Assembly (NCBI GenBank): GCA_026874595.1
Contig: CM049318.1
Coordinates: forward strand, 42,262,456 to 42,326,455
Length of the DNA: 64,000 nucleotides
Source of the DNA: Sipunculus nudus
Lineage: Eukaryota; Annelida; Sipuncula; Golfingiida; Sipunculidae
Reading direction: 5' to 3'
The notes under the pieces were generated by a model. The model worked only from the letters and a program-made list of their open reading frames with translations. It did not search any database and was not told where the DNA came from. Position numbers and translations under genes: made by a program. Shown piece after piece: positions 26,201 to 38,068 of this stretch; within the stretch, counting starts at the first letter, position 1; every line of letters begins with the position of its first letter.

Positions 26201-27947
26201 TAAATCTGTCTGGGCTTTTTGCTGATATTGTCCGTTAACTGTTACACTCCCCAATATAATACGGCCTCCTGGAGATCAGCACAGAGTACAATATGATTCA
26301 ATGATAAAATCTGTATAAAGTATGACATGTAAGATTTATGTTAGAACTTACAGAAGAGGATTAAAAAGCTTACATGCATTAAGAACAGAATTCTGCAGTT
26401 AATCGCCCATCTTCCTGATTAAGTTCATGGATTTACGCGAACACACATAGCAGTAACAGATGCCAGAGTACACTTTGTCTCGTGTTATATATAATATTAG
26501 ATGTATTTTTGTTTAAATGTTTATCGACGTCGGAATTTTTAACCAGACAGGAAATATCTGCAAACACGTAAAACGCACTATTGATGAATTCACAAGAGTG
26601 CGTCCTTGCCCTCCCGTGCTCTTTGGGAATCGCCTCTTATCAGAAAAGTATATACTTCATTCTTGTTGAATTGCTGACTTAACCATGTTTAATTCCAGAA
26701 CATGATTAGGCACTTGTAAATACTCCCCAAACACACACCCACCGACACACATACATACACACAAACACAAATGACCATACGAGTGTGAAGCCCTTTCTTT
26801 TACTGAACAAAAATCAGGATGATGTCTGTTTCTTTTAAATCGTATTTCATCCCTTCTTTGTTATTTGAAGATATGAGTTATTATATATATGATTTTCAAA
26901 CCCAGGACATCTTAGATCCTCCGCCATACACACACAGAACACATGCTTTCTTCACTATATCCGTACCTCCTGGCCGACTGTTTGATCTGTTCCCGCCTTT
27001 AACGATCCCCTCTTTTGTTCTTTCAAATCAGTCTGTTTCCCCAACATTTTCCTTGTTGTCGTCTATTTCTCTCGCCCATTAGTTTGTCTGATCCCGTTTT
27101 AGACTTATCCTTTTTGCCCTTGGGGCAATCAATTGATCCAATATTAACCACGTGTTTTGGAGAAACTCCTGACCATCTGATTTCGCTTCAGGAGAGTCCA
27201 CTTTCATCCTGCTTTGAGAATCAGCCGTTCAGCGCCGTACTCTGACTCAGGTATTTGACACGTCCACCATCATCATAAAATACTCCCATTTTCTTTCTAA
27301 CCGAGCAATTTGTCCGTAAACGTTCGCTTTCACTCGCACGGAAGCCTGCCGTGTCAGTTATCCCAAGGTTCAATGATTCATTTAGGGGAATATCCGCAAA
27401 CCAACACACTGGAACCAACTCGCTCCAATTTCCCATGAGACAAGGGCGGCACTGGAACCAATCTGCTGCCGAACACCTTCATCATATTTCTCAGCGCACC
27501 GCAGCTTGTATTTTGTTTTGCTCCGGAACCGATCACTATTTATCTTTCTAATGCCTAAATTTGCAGATTGTTTAACCCGTTAAGGGCCGGTATTATTTGG
27601 AACATAATTCATCTTGATTTGCTCCGGAGAACGGACTGACAGCTGATCAAAGTACCATGGCATATGTCGCCTGCGACTGCTGCAATTTGTGGACTATTAA
27701 GCAGACGCCTTAAAAAAAACCTTATAAATTTTTCTTTTCAGTGTGATTTATAAAAAAAAGTTTTAAAAACTAACTCACCAGCGAATGTATTATCAGAATA
27801 CTAAAACAAGGTACATTGCTACCACATGACACGTTGATGATATACATTTTCCTAAACGAATGCTTTCTCATACTTATTTTTTTGTTTTCCAACTATATAT
27901 CATTGCTTGATTTACAATTTGTTTTGGCCAACGTGATGAAGCCGTTG
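23244..27947. other. Unannotated 4.7-kb stretch
   Basis: No mobile element or gene is recognised. A GC-richer patch at about 23545-23740 keeps one + frame open for about 36 codons before a stop at its middle, with no clear splice sites. A further GC-richer patch lies at 25150-25470. An imperfect CA-rich run occurs at about 26733-26775. Open frames at 27221-27551 overlap on both strands and are not recognised. Confidence 0.4.
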
Positions 27948-30677
27948 GTTTTTAGCTCAGCTGACTTCAGTCATGCTGGGCTATAGCGATGGGTCTTTGT
28001 CCGTCGTCCTTCCGTCTGTCCGTCCGGCCAGCCGTCCGTCCGTTAGCAGGGCACAAATCGTAACCGTTGGGGCTAGGGCCATTAACCCTATGCAGTCTTA
28101 AAGGTTCTAAAAAGATCTCCTTGCAAACCTAAAATTAGGACACTGCGACCTATATTCTCGAAGTTATTGGGTGTGTTTGCACCCCAAGAAATAATTCTTT
28201 TAGCCAAAATTTTCATCCCAAACCTTCCATCTTTCACATACAGCTCACCTACCAACAGGGGAAGAACCATAATTATTTTTAGGTCACAAGGTCAAAGCTC
28301 AAGGTCACAGAACCAACTTCTTTGAAAAGCCTGTGGATGCATTTTAAGCCAAACCTTTCATCCCAATTCTTTGATCTTTCACAAATAGCTCACCTACCAA
28401 GTGGGAGAAGAATCCTGTAGATGTTGAGGTCACAAGGTCAAAGGCCAGGGTCACAGGATCCACTTCTTTGAAAAGGTTGTGGACACATTTCAAGCTAGAC
28501 CTTTCATTCCAAACCTTTCAGCACTGATATCGCTTCTCTGCCAACAGGGGAAAAGACCTGTTGATTTTGAGGTCAAAGGTCAAGTTCACAGCACCCTCTT
28601 CTTGCGTGGAGTCATTTTCAGGCAAACTTTTCAATCTATACTATCCATCTGTCATATATGGCTTACCTACCAATAGGGGAAGAAGCCTATTGATGTTGAG
28701 TTCAAAAGGTCAAAGGTCAAGGTCACAATATTGTTCTAAATGCTTGTGAACATATTTTTTTTAAAAGGTTGTGGACACATTTCAAGATAGACTTTTTATT
28801 CCAAACCTTCCAGCACTGATATCGATTCTCTGCCAACAGGGGAAAAGACCTGTTGATTTTGAGGTCAAAGGTCAAGTTCACTGCACCCTCTTCTAATGTG
28901 GGGACATTTTCAGGCAAACATTTCAATCTATACCTTCCATCTTACATATATGACTTACCTACCAATGGGGGAAGAAGCCTATTGATGTTGAGTTCAAAAG
29001 GTCAAAGGTCAAGGCCAAAATACTAATTGTTCTAAATGCTTGTGAACATATTTCTGGTGAAACTGTTCAACCCAAACCTTCAGTCTTTCACATATGCCAC
29101 ATCTATGCATCACTCAATTTGATCCAAACATCATATTTATGGGTCTTTTTGCTTGAAGAAATAACTGATTGATTTTGGGGTCAGCTGGTCAGGAGGTTAA
29201 AGGTTGCAGGTCAAAGTTATTCACTCATTAGTTGCCAAGTAATTACACCAGATTTAAGTGGTTAGTAGTTACCCATCATTTAGAAAGAATCCAGTTGATA
29301 TGTGGGCAAAAGGCCAAGGTCATTGGTCAGGGATGTTCGCAATAACTTATTTTGTAGACCATCTCTATTTTTCTTTTATATATAACCATTGCAATCCAGC
29401 TGGTACATCTCACTGTGTCGCTGTAATTGTGAGTGACACTGGTGACATATGACTCCCTTTTGTATCAGCCTATTAAATGATAAACCTGAGTGATAAGTAC
29501 CCCGTTACTGCATAACAAAAACACAGTTGTCAGAATGCTTCAGCCAGGCATTAAGACTATGAGAGTATAGTATTAAGGTTTAGCTACTTATTTATAAGAT
29601 GATGGGAACATTTTGCAGTTTATTTTATGGAATCATAGCAATTAACTTAGTTTCCTAGATTTCGGAATATTTATATATAAATCACCACATTAAAGCAAGT
29701 GTTTGTTCTCATAATATGTGGATATGTACCTGGATTAAGGATGGCTTTTTTCATTACAAGGCTCTTAGTCATGCTTTCTGCATTTCCTTTCTTTCAGGTT
29801 TTGCAGTTTACCTACCCTGCTGACCCCATTGAAAAGCAGAGTTATAATAAAAAATATTAGACTTACACTATTTACATTTGCATATCTATAAATCTGATAT
29901 GAGGGCCTTAACATGCCTTTTGATTTGTTTTAGACATTCATAACTGTACCAACCTTTGGACAATTTGCCCCAAGTTTGGTCTCTTATTGGAGGATGTGTG
30001 ATATCAAATGTCTGACTTGTCAGAAATCCATTATGTCTGCCAGTTAGCCACCTTAGAAATCCTTTTTTTTTCAGTGCAGTTTCAGTGATTTTTCTTCAAT
30101 GTTTGATCCAATTTAGAGAATGTTTGTTGTCTGATTTCAGACCTGTCAGAAGTTGAATATGGCCACCAGGCAACCATATTCCTTTTGATCATATTATCTC
30201 AAGAATTGTTAAAGTGATTGCAGTTGGAAGTGTATTAATCTTATCTTGCAAAGGATTGGGTCAAATATTTCTTAATAAATATTACCATCATTTATACAGG
30301 TGCAGTAAAGTTGGCTTGTATTAAATAAAATTTAAACAGAAGCACCCATTTCTCAATAATTCTTTCATGGATTTCCTTGATTTTTGCTATATATGTTGAT
30401 CTTATATTTGCCCTTTGTGGTGTTCCTTTTGAGACTGACAGGTATCAAGCAAGCTCTGGGAATAGTTGCTGATAGCTTAACAATCAATATTTTTCCTCTG
30501 ACCATAAATTCACTGTGTTTTAACCAGACAGAGGTGATATTTATTTATGTTGTCGTAGAAAATTTCAACATATTGGCAAATTGGGTCCTCAAAATTTAAC
30601 CGGAAGTTGTGAATCTCAGCCCATGATGTCGCAGGTCATGCTTGGCAGCTGAGCGTCATGACCTATGGGTCACTTGT
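27948..30677 (+). mobile_element. AGGTCA-rich non-autonomous element, copy A (2.7 kb)
   Basis: It is alignable along its whole length with 48033-50478. It starts TTTTTAGCTCAGCTGAC and ends TGACCTATGGGTCACTTGT. A subterminal inverted repeat GCTCAGCTG (27955-27963) and CAGCTGAGC (30646-30654) lies near the ends. A CCGTC/TGTCC-rich stretch is at 28000-28045. No transposase or reverse transcriptase frame is visible. AGGTCA half-sites are clustered, including DR1 spacing at 28570-28582, 28862-28874 and 28999-29011 and a DR1 plus DR0 triplet at 28707-28725. Copy A carries an extra 292-bp tandem unit (28471-28762 against 28763-29054). The near-terminal palindrome and subterminal repeats could fit a Helentron-type element, but that is unproved. 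Confidence 0.8.
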
Positions 30678-30692
30678 ATATATATACCTTCA

Positions 30693-30710
30693 TATATGTA
30701 TACACGTAGG
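30693..30710 (+). repeat. Left target-site duplication of SINE
   Basis: TATATGTATACACGTAGG, repeated with one mismatch at 30953-30970. It flanks the SINE at 30711-30952. Confidence 0.85.
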
Positions 30711-30952
30711 GGCCTGGACAGCTGAGCGGTAAAACGCTTGGCTTTCTCCGCTGGCGACCCGGATTCGATCCCCGCTGTGGCTATGAGAATGGGTTGTAGT
30801 TGCCCGTCCAAGGTCGGTGGTTTTCTCTGGGTCCTCCGGTTTCTTCCACCCTTACCGACTACCGAGCGCCAACATCCGGGCCATAGAGAGTGCCTCGTAT
30901 TAGTTATAATAACTAGTTGTACAATCCATGTAAAATAAATAAAGTTTATATT
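30711..30952 (+). mobile_element. tRNA-derived SINE, 242 bp
   Basis: The head is tRNA-like, with an A-box resemblance at 30715-30729 (TGGACAGCTGAGCGG) and a B-box at 30761-30771 (GGATTCGATCC), spaced as in RNA polymerase III promoters. A central block at about 30810-30851 (GGTGGTTTTCTCTGGGTCCT then CCGGTTTCTTCCACCC) resembles the conserved central domains known in mollusc SINEs. The tail is AATAAATAAAG and AT-rich. An 18-bp target duplication with one mismatch encloses it, so it moved by target-primed reverse transcription. The open frame spanning it is fortuitous. Confidence 0.88.
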
Positions 30953-30970
30953 TATATGTATACACTTAGG

Positions 30971-31578
30971 CTGTTGTGAGACCGAGAGAAGTGTGCTCGG
31001 TCAGTGTTTATCGTTCTTGCCTCGGAGTGACAAAATAACTAAACATGAAAGTTAAAAAAGTCGTTTGAAAGAAACAAAAACAAAAGTTTACAATTGAGTT
31101 CAATTGTGTTAGTTATAAATAACAGAAGTAATGTAAACTTGAAATACCTCTTTCATTAGTTTATTGTTTATGCAACAAACAATTACTTTTTGATTATTAC
31201 ATCCCGCGCATACATGCACTTGATACTCCGAAAGCTTTGTAACAATGTTGTTCATTTCCACCAAGTACCCCCGATTATTCAACAAGTTATTGTTATTTCA
31301 AATATACGATTTAATCACAACATTTCAAGCGACGAAGCAGATATTAATCGGGAATAAAAGGTGACCTTTTTACTGGAAGCTACAAGTAAGCCCTTTTATA
31401 AGAACCAAGTGGCTATTTCAATCAAACAAAACCGAGATCGTGCACAAATGGATTTAAATGATTTAGTTTTATGAGTTTAATTTCATTTGTGGAAAGTTTA
31501 GTTATTTGATGAATCATTCATTGTGGGTATCGTTTGAATATAACTCTTGAGAAGTCTAGACATTCCCAGGGCTGTTGT
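30971..31578. other. AT-rich stretch upstream of the exon candidate
   Basis: It holds TATA-like strings AATAAAAGG (about 31354) and TTTTATAAG (about 31393) that could serve a start near 31579. There is no experimental or comparative support. Confidence 0.3.
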
Positions 31579-31818
31579 ATGGAGAGCCCTCACGTACCCG
31601 ACTCATTTAGCGTTACTGATAGCCGTTACATGAGGGTTTTAAACGCGGGGGATGCCCTGCCTCCGATGACGCCGACAGAGACCCCGACCTCGTCCGTTAC
31701 AGGGACCTTCCACCTCACCAGTGTGCTCCTTCTGGAAATCAGGGCATGCACAAAAACGGATGCTCTTGCTGTTCTGGGTAAACTGCTTGAGGATGTCCCC
31801 CATGAAGGACTTAAACGG
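31579..31818 (+). CDS. Candidate first coding exon, 80 codons, unknown protein
   Basis: An ATG at 31579 (context TTGTATGG) opens exactly 80 codons ending at CGG, followed by a donor GTAAGC at 31819-31824. The segment is clearly GC-richer than its surroundings and uses all codon positions like coding DNA. The peptide begins MESPHVPDSFSVTDSRYM, has a Pro/Thr/Ser stretch around residues 30-42 (PPMTPTETPTSS), and then an amphipathic stretch around residues 49-73 with LGKLLED. I do not recognise the family. If not spliced, the frame stops at TAG 31843. An AG at 31568-31569 after CATTCC would make it an internal exon instead; the polypyrimidine tract there is weak. The partner exons were not found. 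Confidence 0.42.
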
Positions 31819-31824
31819 GTAAGC

Positions 31825-32738
31825 TGTTTTACAACTTTACAGTAGAGGGGTGATCTGTGGAAGAAGCTCTAGCATAAGCTCTAACATCTTCTCCAACCGC
31901 ATATGTGGACAGTGTCCGTGGCCTGGCCTACATACTGATCAATAATTATAATTTTCGCTCCTTAAGAAACGTAGACAGGAATTAAAAATCACATTTCCTG
32001 AATGGATGCTCAGTCTCGACATATTTTGTTGGTAATCGTGCAATATAACGGACCCATATTTCATGGTCTCACAAAAAAGTGTGACCACATTTCAATGAAA
32101 AAACTGTTTCATGTAAAAGTTGAAGATCCGGCGCATCTAATGATACAATATTTCTGTATGTTTGATATAAATATATTTTGCTACAAACTGTCGAAAAAGG
32201 GTAGTTTGCTGAAAATACCCAAAATGACGTCGTGTCAAAGACAAAGACGTTCTCAGCCGACGTCATGAATCCACAGTACTGTACATGCATACCATGTTAA
32301 ACAAGAGGATGATGTCTAACAAAAATTTCAGTCAATATATCTTTTTATGCATAGATAGAGAGACACTTTTACCTCTAAATATCCATATTTCCCAAGATTT
32401 AATAAAAGCTGACGACGTCGTGCCGCCAAAAACATAAACATACAACTGTCGTCTGTGAATGTATTCGACTGATCACGTTAACTCTTGCTCTATTCAGCTT
32501 TGTCTCTATGTACGTTTTATATGTCAAATAAATATAAATTGTGTAATAAACAGTCATTTTTGTGGACAGAGTATAAAGACTACATTTTAGACATGTCATT
32601 TATCTTATTTATGTTTTTTTGTCCTGTTAGACTACTTTATGTAAGGACAATCAGATTGGAACATCCCCTCCCCATGAGTAACAGACTGGTAGCCCTTAAA
32701 ATCGAGACGAACGCGGGAGAAACACGGACCATGTTGGG
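31825..32738. other. Unannotated stretch before the hairpin satellite
   Basis: A lone piece of the satellite motif (GTGTGACCACATTT) occurs at about 32078, about 0.67 kb before the array. Nothing else is recognised. Confidence 0.45.
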
Positions 32739-34123
32739 CATATCATCCATATGTGACCACATTTTATAATATTCTATATATAATACAAACTTATATGGCT
32801 GGTCAAATAAAATGTGGTCACACCTTATTTTTGTCAATATTTATTGTGAAAAATGTGGTCACACCATATGTGACAACATTTTATAATATTATATATATAA
32901 TACAAACTTATTAGGCTGGTCAAATAAAATGTGGTCACACGTACCTTATTTTTGTCAATATTCTTTGGTGAAAAATGTGGTCACACCATATGTGACCACA
33001 TTTTATAATATTCTATATATAATACAAACTTATATGGCTGGTCAAGTAAAATGTGGTCACAACTTATTTTTGGCAAAGTAAATTGTAAAAAATGTGTTCA
33101 CACCATGTGACCACATTTTATAATATATAAAATATATATATATATATATATATATATAATACAAACTTATGTGGCTGGTCAAAAAAAATGTGGTCACACC
33201 TTATTTTTGTCAATATTTATTGTTAAAAAATGTGGTCACACTTATGTGACCACATTTTATAATATTCTATTTATAATACAAACTTATATGGCTGGTCAAA
33301 TAAAATGTAGTCACACCTTATTTTTGTCAATATTTATTGTTAAAAATGTGGTCACCCCATATGTGACAACATTTTAAAATATTATATATATAGTACAAAC
33401 TTGTTAGGCTATTCAAATAAAATGTGGTCACACCTTATTTTTGTCAATATTCTTTGGTGAAAAATGTGGTCACACCATATGTGACCACATTTTATAATAT
33501 TCTATATATAATACAAACTTATATGGCTTGTCAAGTAAAATGTGGTCACAACTTATTTTTGGCAAAATTTATTTTTAAAAATGAGGTCACACCATATGTG
33601 ACCACATTTTACAATATTCTATATATAATACAAACTTATATGGCTGGTCAAATAAAATGTGGTCACAACTTATTTTTTTATTGGTAAAAAATATGGTCAC
33701 ACTTATGTGACCACATTTTATAATATTCTATTTATAATACAAACTTATATGGCTGGTCAAATAAAATGTGGTCACACCTTATTTTTGTCAATATTTATTG
33801 TGAAAAAAGTGGTCACCCCATATGTGACAACATTTTATAATATTATATTTATAATACAAACTTATTAGGCTGGTAAAATAAAATGTGGTCACACCTTATT
33901 TTGTCAATATTCTTTGGTGAAAAATGTTGTCACACCATATGTGACAACATTTTATAATATTCTATATATAATACAATTTATATGGCTGGTCAAGTAAAAT
34001 GTGGTCACAACTTATTTTTGGCAAAATTTATTTTTAAAAATGTGGTCACACCATATGTGACCACATTTTATAATATTCTATATAAATTACAAACTTATAT
34101 GGCCAGTCAAATAAAATATATAT
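32739..34123. repeat. ~118-bp hairpin satellite with four-monomer higher-order repeat
   Basis: Twelve monomers can be aligned at ATGTGAC(C/A)ACATTTTATAA starting near 32751, 32868, 32990, 33104, 33244, 33361, 33479, 33595, 33714, 33820, 33938 and 34055. Each carries an inverted repeat AAATGTGGTCAC...GTGACCACATTT around a short ACCATAT loop. Variants recur every four monomers: GACAAC with TTATTAGGCTGG (2, 6, 10), TTCTTTGGTGAAAA (3, 7, 11), AACTTATTTTTGGC (4, 8, 12). This is a higher-order repeat of about 460-490 bp. A (TA)n run has expanded inside the fourth monomer (about 33127-33158). Open frames here are periodic artefacts. Confidence 0.93.
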
Positions 34124-35069
34124 AGTAAGGAATATGTTTAATATGGGAATTCCTAAGGATATACCATGCGGCATATATACTTTGCACTGGCCAAAGTCAA
34201 GCAGAGAACTGCTGTCTATGTATTTAAGCTGACACTTTCTCTCATTGAAGAATGACTGAGACACCTCCCTCCTTCATACTTACACAAGACATGCAGGTGT
34301 GTAGTGTATGGTATTTTAGTAATTTATCGTAATAAAAAATCATTAATTTATTTTGCTAACTGACGTTTTTAACATTTTGTTACAGAGAGAACCCCCTACA
34401 TTAATGTATATAGTGTGGGACCCCCCCCCCCCCCCCCCCAAATCAGGGTATTGTACCATGTGTTGCTCCGTGGTTGCAAAATCAACACAGCCTGTCATCC
34501 CCCGTCTCCATAGTAACCCATATCCCAACAAGGAGGGGCATGAACCATATCAAAAGGCGTCAGTTTGAGAAAATGTACTAATTTATATAAAGAAGAGAGT
34601 ACGTGTGCTGACGTTGACCTTACGCCATTTATTTTACATTTATGGTACATACACAAGGAGTGTAGCCACCAGAAGAAGAAAACTGAGCAGTTTTTTTAAA
34701 CAAACAAGACGTGCGTGGAAAATACACAAGAGAAGGAGGACGGGGTTCTTTGAAATTCTTAAAAGTTCATGTAAACTCTTAACAAGTAATAAAACATTCT
34801 AACGTTTTATCTGATATATTACACCTATATTGTAGTGGGAAAGCTGGGTATAAAATTTAGAAACAAACAGAGGGTATATTTCGGAGGCAGAATATTAGAC
34901 ATTACATGTTAAATGTGGTTCTCAGGCCATCAACCATGTTTGCTTCGGTTTTGAAGGAAGACGGTACAGATACTTAAATAACAAATTTTTACCTGGAACA
35001 CACGGAACAACTGAAATTTATATATTGAAATGAATTGACAGGAAAGGTCATACCATCCGGCCAGTGCTT
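34124..35069. other. Unannotated stretch with a poly-C run
   Basis: A run of 19 C lies at 34421-34439. Open frames crossing it on both strands are not recognised. No gene is called. Confidence 0.5.
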
Positions 35070-35376
35070 ACTTGAATCCACCCCTTATTATAATTGTAGC
35101 CAAGGGGCGTCAATATACACAAACACACACAAACTTTTTGACAAGGGAGGGTTGGTCAATGTAATCATCCACCCACAATTAGGATAATAATATTTACATA
35201 TTGGAAATGGAATGAATAAATAAAAAGGTGTATATAGACTTTGGTTCCTTTTATGAGTTTACTATGAAATATTTTATCTAAACCTGGTTTAGAATAAATT
35301 TATGCTGGAAACATAATATATATATTTTTTTTCTAATATCTTCTACTCATTTGCAATGTATATCAAATGTGCCCCT

Positions 35377-35431
<55 letters not shown>

Positions 35432-35740
35432 ATATATACCAAATCCGCCGCTTGTTTTAATTGTAGCCAGCACGGCTATATAAATCCGCCCCTTGTTTTA
35501 ATTTTAGCCAGCCCGTCTATATAAATCCGCCGCTTGTTATAAATGTAGCCAGCGCGGCTATATAAATCCACCCCTTGTTACAACTGTAGCCAGCCCGTCT
35601 ATATAAATCCGCCCCTTTTTGTAATTGTAGCCCCCGTCTATATAAAACCGCCCCTTGTTATAACTGTAGCTAGCACGGCTGTATAAATCCGCCCCTTGTT
35701 TGTAATTTCAGCCAGCCCGTCTATTAAATATATATTATAA
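35070..35740. repeat. 41-bp degenerate repeat with alternating subtypes and (TA)n
   Basis: A single unit lies at about 35075-35112. Seven or eight more units follow a (TA)n run (35381-35428). The unit is AAATCCGCCCCTTGTT, then AATTGTAGCCAGC, then ACGGCTATAT or CCGTCTATAT. The two endings alternate over most of the array (ACGG, CCGT, GCGG, CCGT, CCGT, ACGG, CCGT), so a dimer was amplified. Confidence 0.85.
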
Positions 35741-36207
35741 GCTGGTTAGGTAACGTACGGGTAACTTTGACAGGACTCTTAATTGAGTACAATTGCCGAT
35801 GATTATTTTTGTCCGCTAATGACATGAGGTATAGTTTAGCCTGGGGAACGGGAGAGCCCCTGACGTTACAAATAAATCCAGTCACTGACGTCCATCTACT
35901 GCGGGCTCGGCCGGTGGGAACGGCTCGGTCATAAATATATCTGTTGCTGCCTAACTGGCCGACAGATTGAATATCCCAGTTGTGTCCCTGTGAGCTCCAG
36001 TGCTGGTTCTCTGTTGTTTTTGCGTATTATTTGTTCTCATCAAGTCTTGGTGCCTGTTTGCCAGTGTTTGGACTTGTTCCCTCGCTTACAGATGTGTGTA
36101 ACTCCCAGGATTTGTACTGATATACCCTTCAGCATTTAACGTTAGTTTGATGGAAGAGCAAATATCACACTGACAAGTAACTGGATATAAAATAGTTTGA
36201 GTATAGG

Positions 36208-36280
<73 letters not shown>

Positions 36281-36692
36281 CATTCATAAACCGGGGTATA
36301 TGTAAAAATGAATTAGTTTCTCCATTAGACATAATGCTACCAAATCCAATGTAGAACGCGAATTACATCACCGCTATAGTTGACTTTTAAAGTAAGCTCT
36401 ATTTTGGCCTTAGCGTGAAATAATATACGGAGATGTTCGTAGATTAACTTTTCATCTCTATCTCCTCTTAATTTCTCAATATATGATAATTAAACATTCA
36501 CTTAGATATCACCATTATCGTTGCTAGAGGAGCACCTATGACGGGGGTCCCTGACTCATGAACTAACGCTATCTTTTCCTTCTTTAGCTTTTTTTAAAAG
36601 AAAGGATATATATTAAAAGGAAGAGGGAGCACTTTACTTACAGAATATTAATACTGGTTTTAAGTGCAGTCACATTGATAGACAGCACACAC

Positions 36693-36733
<41 letters not shown>

Positions 36734-36900
36734 CAAGTTCTCGTAAAAGAACTGTAATATATACAAAGTATTACTTCTGTAGATCAGTTATAAATTAAAT
36801 CAGCTGTATTGCTTGAGAACCATATAACATTCAAACAATACATTTGTGCCATGTTGGGTTATCTTAGGAGAAGGTGAAGCTGAATGTGGCTAATGATGAC
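35741..36900. other. Unannotated stretch with two CA/TA microsatellites and a promoter-like patch
   Basis: Microsatellites (CA)n(TA)n lie at 36209-36279 and 36688-36728. A GC-richer patch at about 35830-35960 contains TGACGTTA and TGACGTCC, which are CRE-like, and TCATAAATATAT, a TATA-like string near 35929. This could be a promoter, but no gene is seen downstream. Confidence 0.35.
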
Positions 36901-37440
36901 AAGATGATTAAGACCAACACGCCCCTGGCTACATATAATATCACACACCCTTACCTGTCACATTTGAGTTAATCTTGATAAGTTCATACTTATGAACGTT
37001 TTAATGTATTATGTGTTAAACATATGTTGGAGTTATAAGATTTAAAATAAGGAATTTGCATCGTATTGTTTTGTATTATTATTACAGTAAACCAGATTCC
37101 CTGAAAGTGCTAGCCGTGTATTTGTAGTAACTGATATGATTATATTCTATGATTCGGGAGTATTGTTTACAAGATAATTAAAACCACCACGCCCCTTGCT
37201 ACATATCATATCACACACCCACACCAGTCACATTTGAGTTAATCTTGATAAGTTCATACTTATGAACGTTTTAATGTATTATGTGTTAAACATATGTTGG
37301 AGTTATAAGATTTAAAATAAGGAATTTGCATCGTATTGTTTTGTATTATTATTCCAGTAAACCAGATTCCCTCAAAGTGCTAGCCGTGTATTTGTAGTAA
37401 CTGATATGATTATATTCTATGATTCGGGAGTATTGTTTAC
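36901..37440. repeat. 270-bp tandem duplication
   Basis: Segment 36901-37170 is repeated at 37171-37440 with a constant offset of 270 and few differences. Both end with one copy of the 64-bp unit of the following array (GTGTATTTGTAGTAACTGAT and a GATTCGGGAGTATTGTTTAC end). Confidence 0.92.
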
Positions 37441-38005
37441 TATTACATTGTGTATTTGTAGTAAATGACATGATTATATTCTATGTGTTACAGACGTCTC
37501 TTTTATGTATGCAGCAGTCTTACATGTGTATGTGCAGCGCTAGCATTGTCCTTTGCTATATTGCGGCATAGGCCGGCCCACGCGTGGGGTCTGAAGTGTA
37601 AACACAGCGGCCATGCTAGTTTAGGGCTTTCTCGCCTGGCCGAGCCGGACCGGCCCACGTGTGAACCCTGATATGTAGAAACACAGCGTTCGTTGTTCTA
37701 GCTGTTTCCTATAACATGTGTATTATTGGGTTCTTTAGATTGTTCGGGAAATGGAAAGTTCTCGGCTTGAGGTGAAAAGTTATAAATAAGAGGCTGTGTT
37801 TAGAGCTGGGAGAGAGGGGTGAGATATATTCCAGCGGACACAGAAGAGTGTAAGTCAGTTTGTGGACCTTTTCCGATAATTGCGGCAGTTATAGCTTTTC
37901 TTCGAATTTGTAACGGATTTTAATTAGTCTTCAGTTTGCCTTTGGGATCACTATCAGAACTTAACTTTTGGATTACAACAAATTGATTTTGTGATTGAAC
38001 TGGAC

Positions 38006-38068
<63 letters not shown>

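Noticed and set aside
28479-28926. Open frames on both strands within copy A
   Set aside because: They match the repeated non-coding units of the element, recur in copy B at 48439-48964, and show no protein features.
30711-30780. Functional tRNA gene
   Set aside because: The cloverleaf cannot be completed and the segment continues into a SINE body with a target duplication.
30738-30938. 66-codon open frame
   Set aside because: It lies inside the SINE and reads through its tRNA-like head.
37483-37671. 62-codon open frame
   Set aside because: It lies in the solo LTR, upstream of its TATA-like box.
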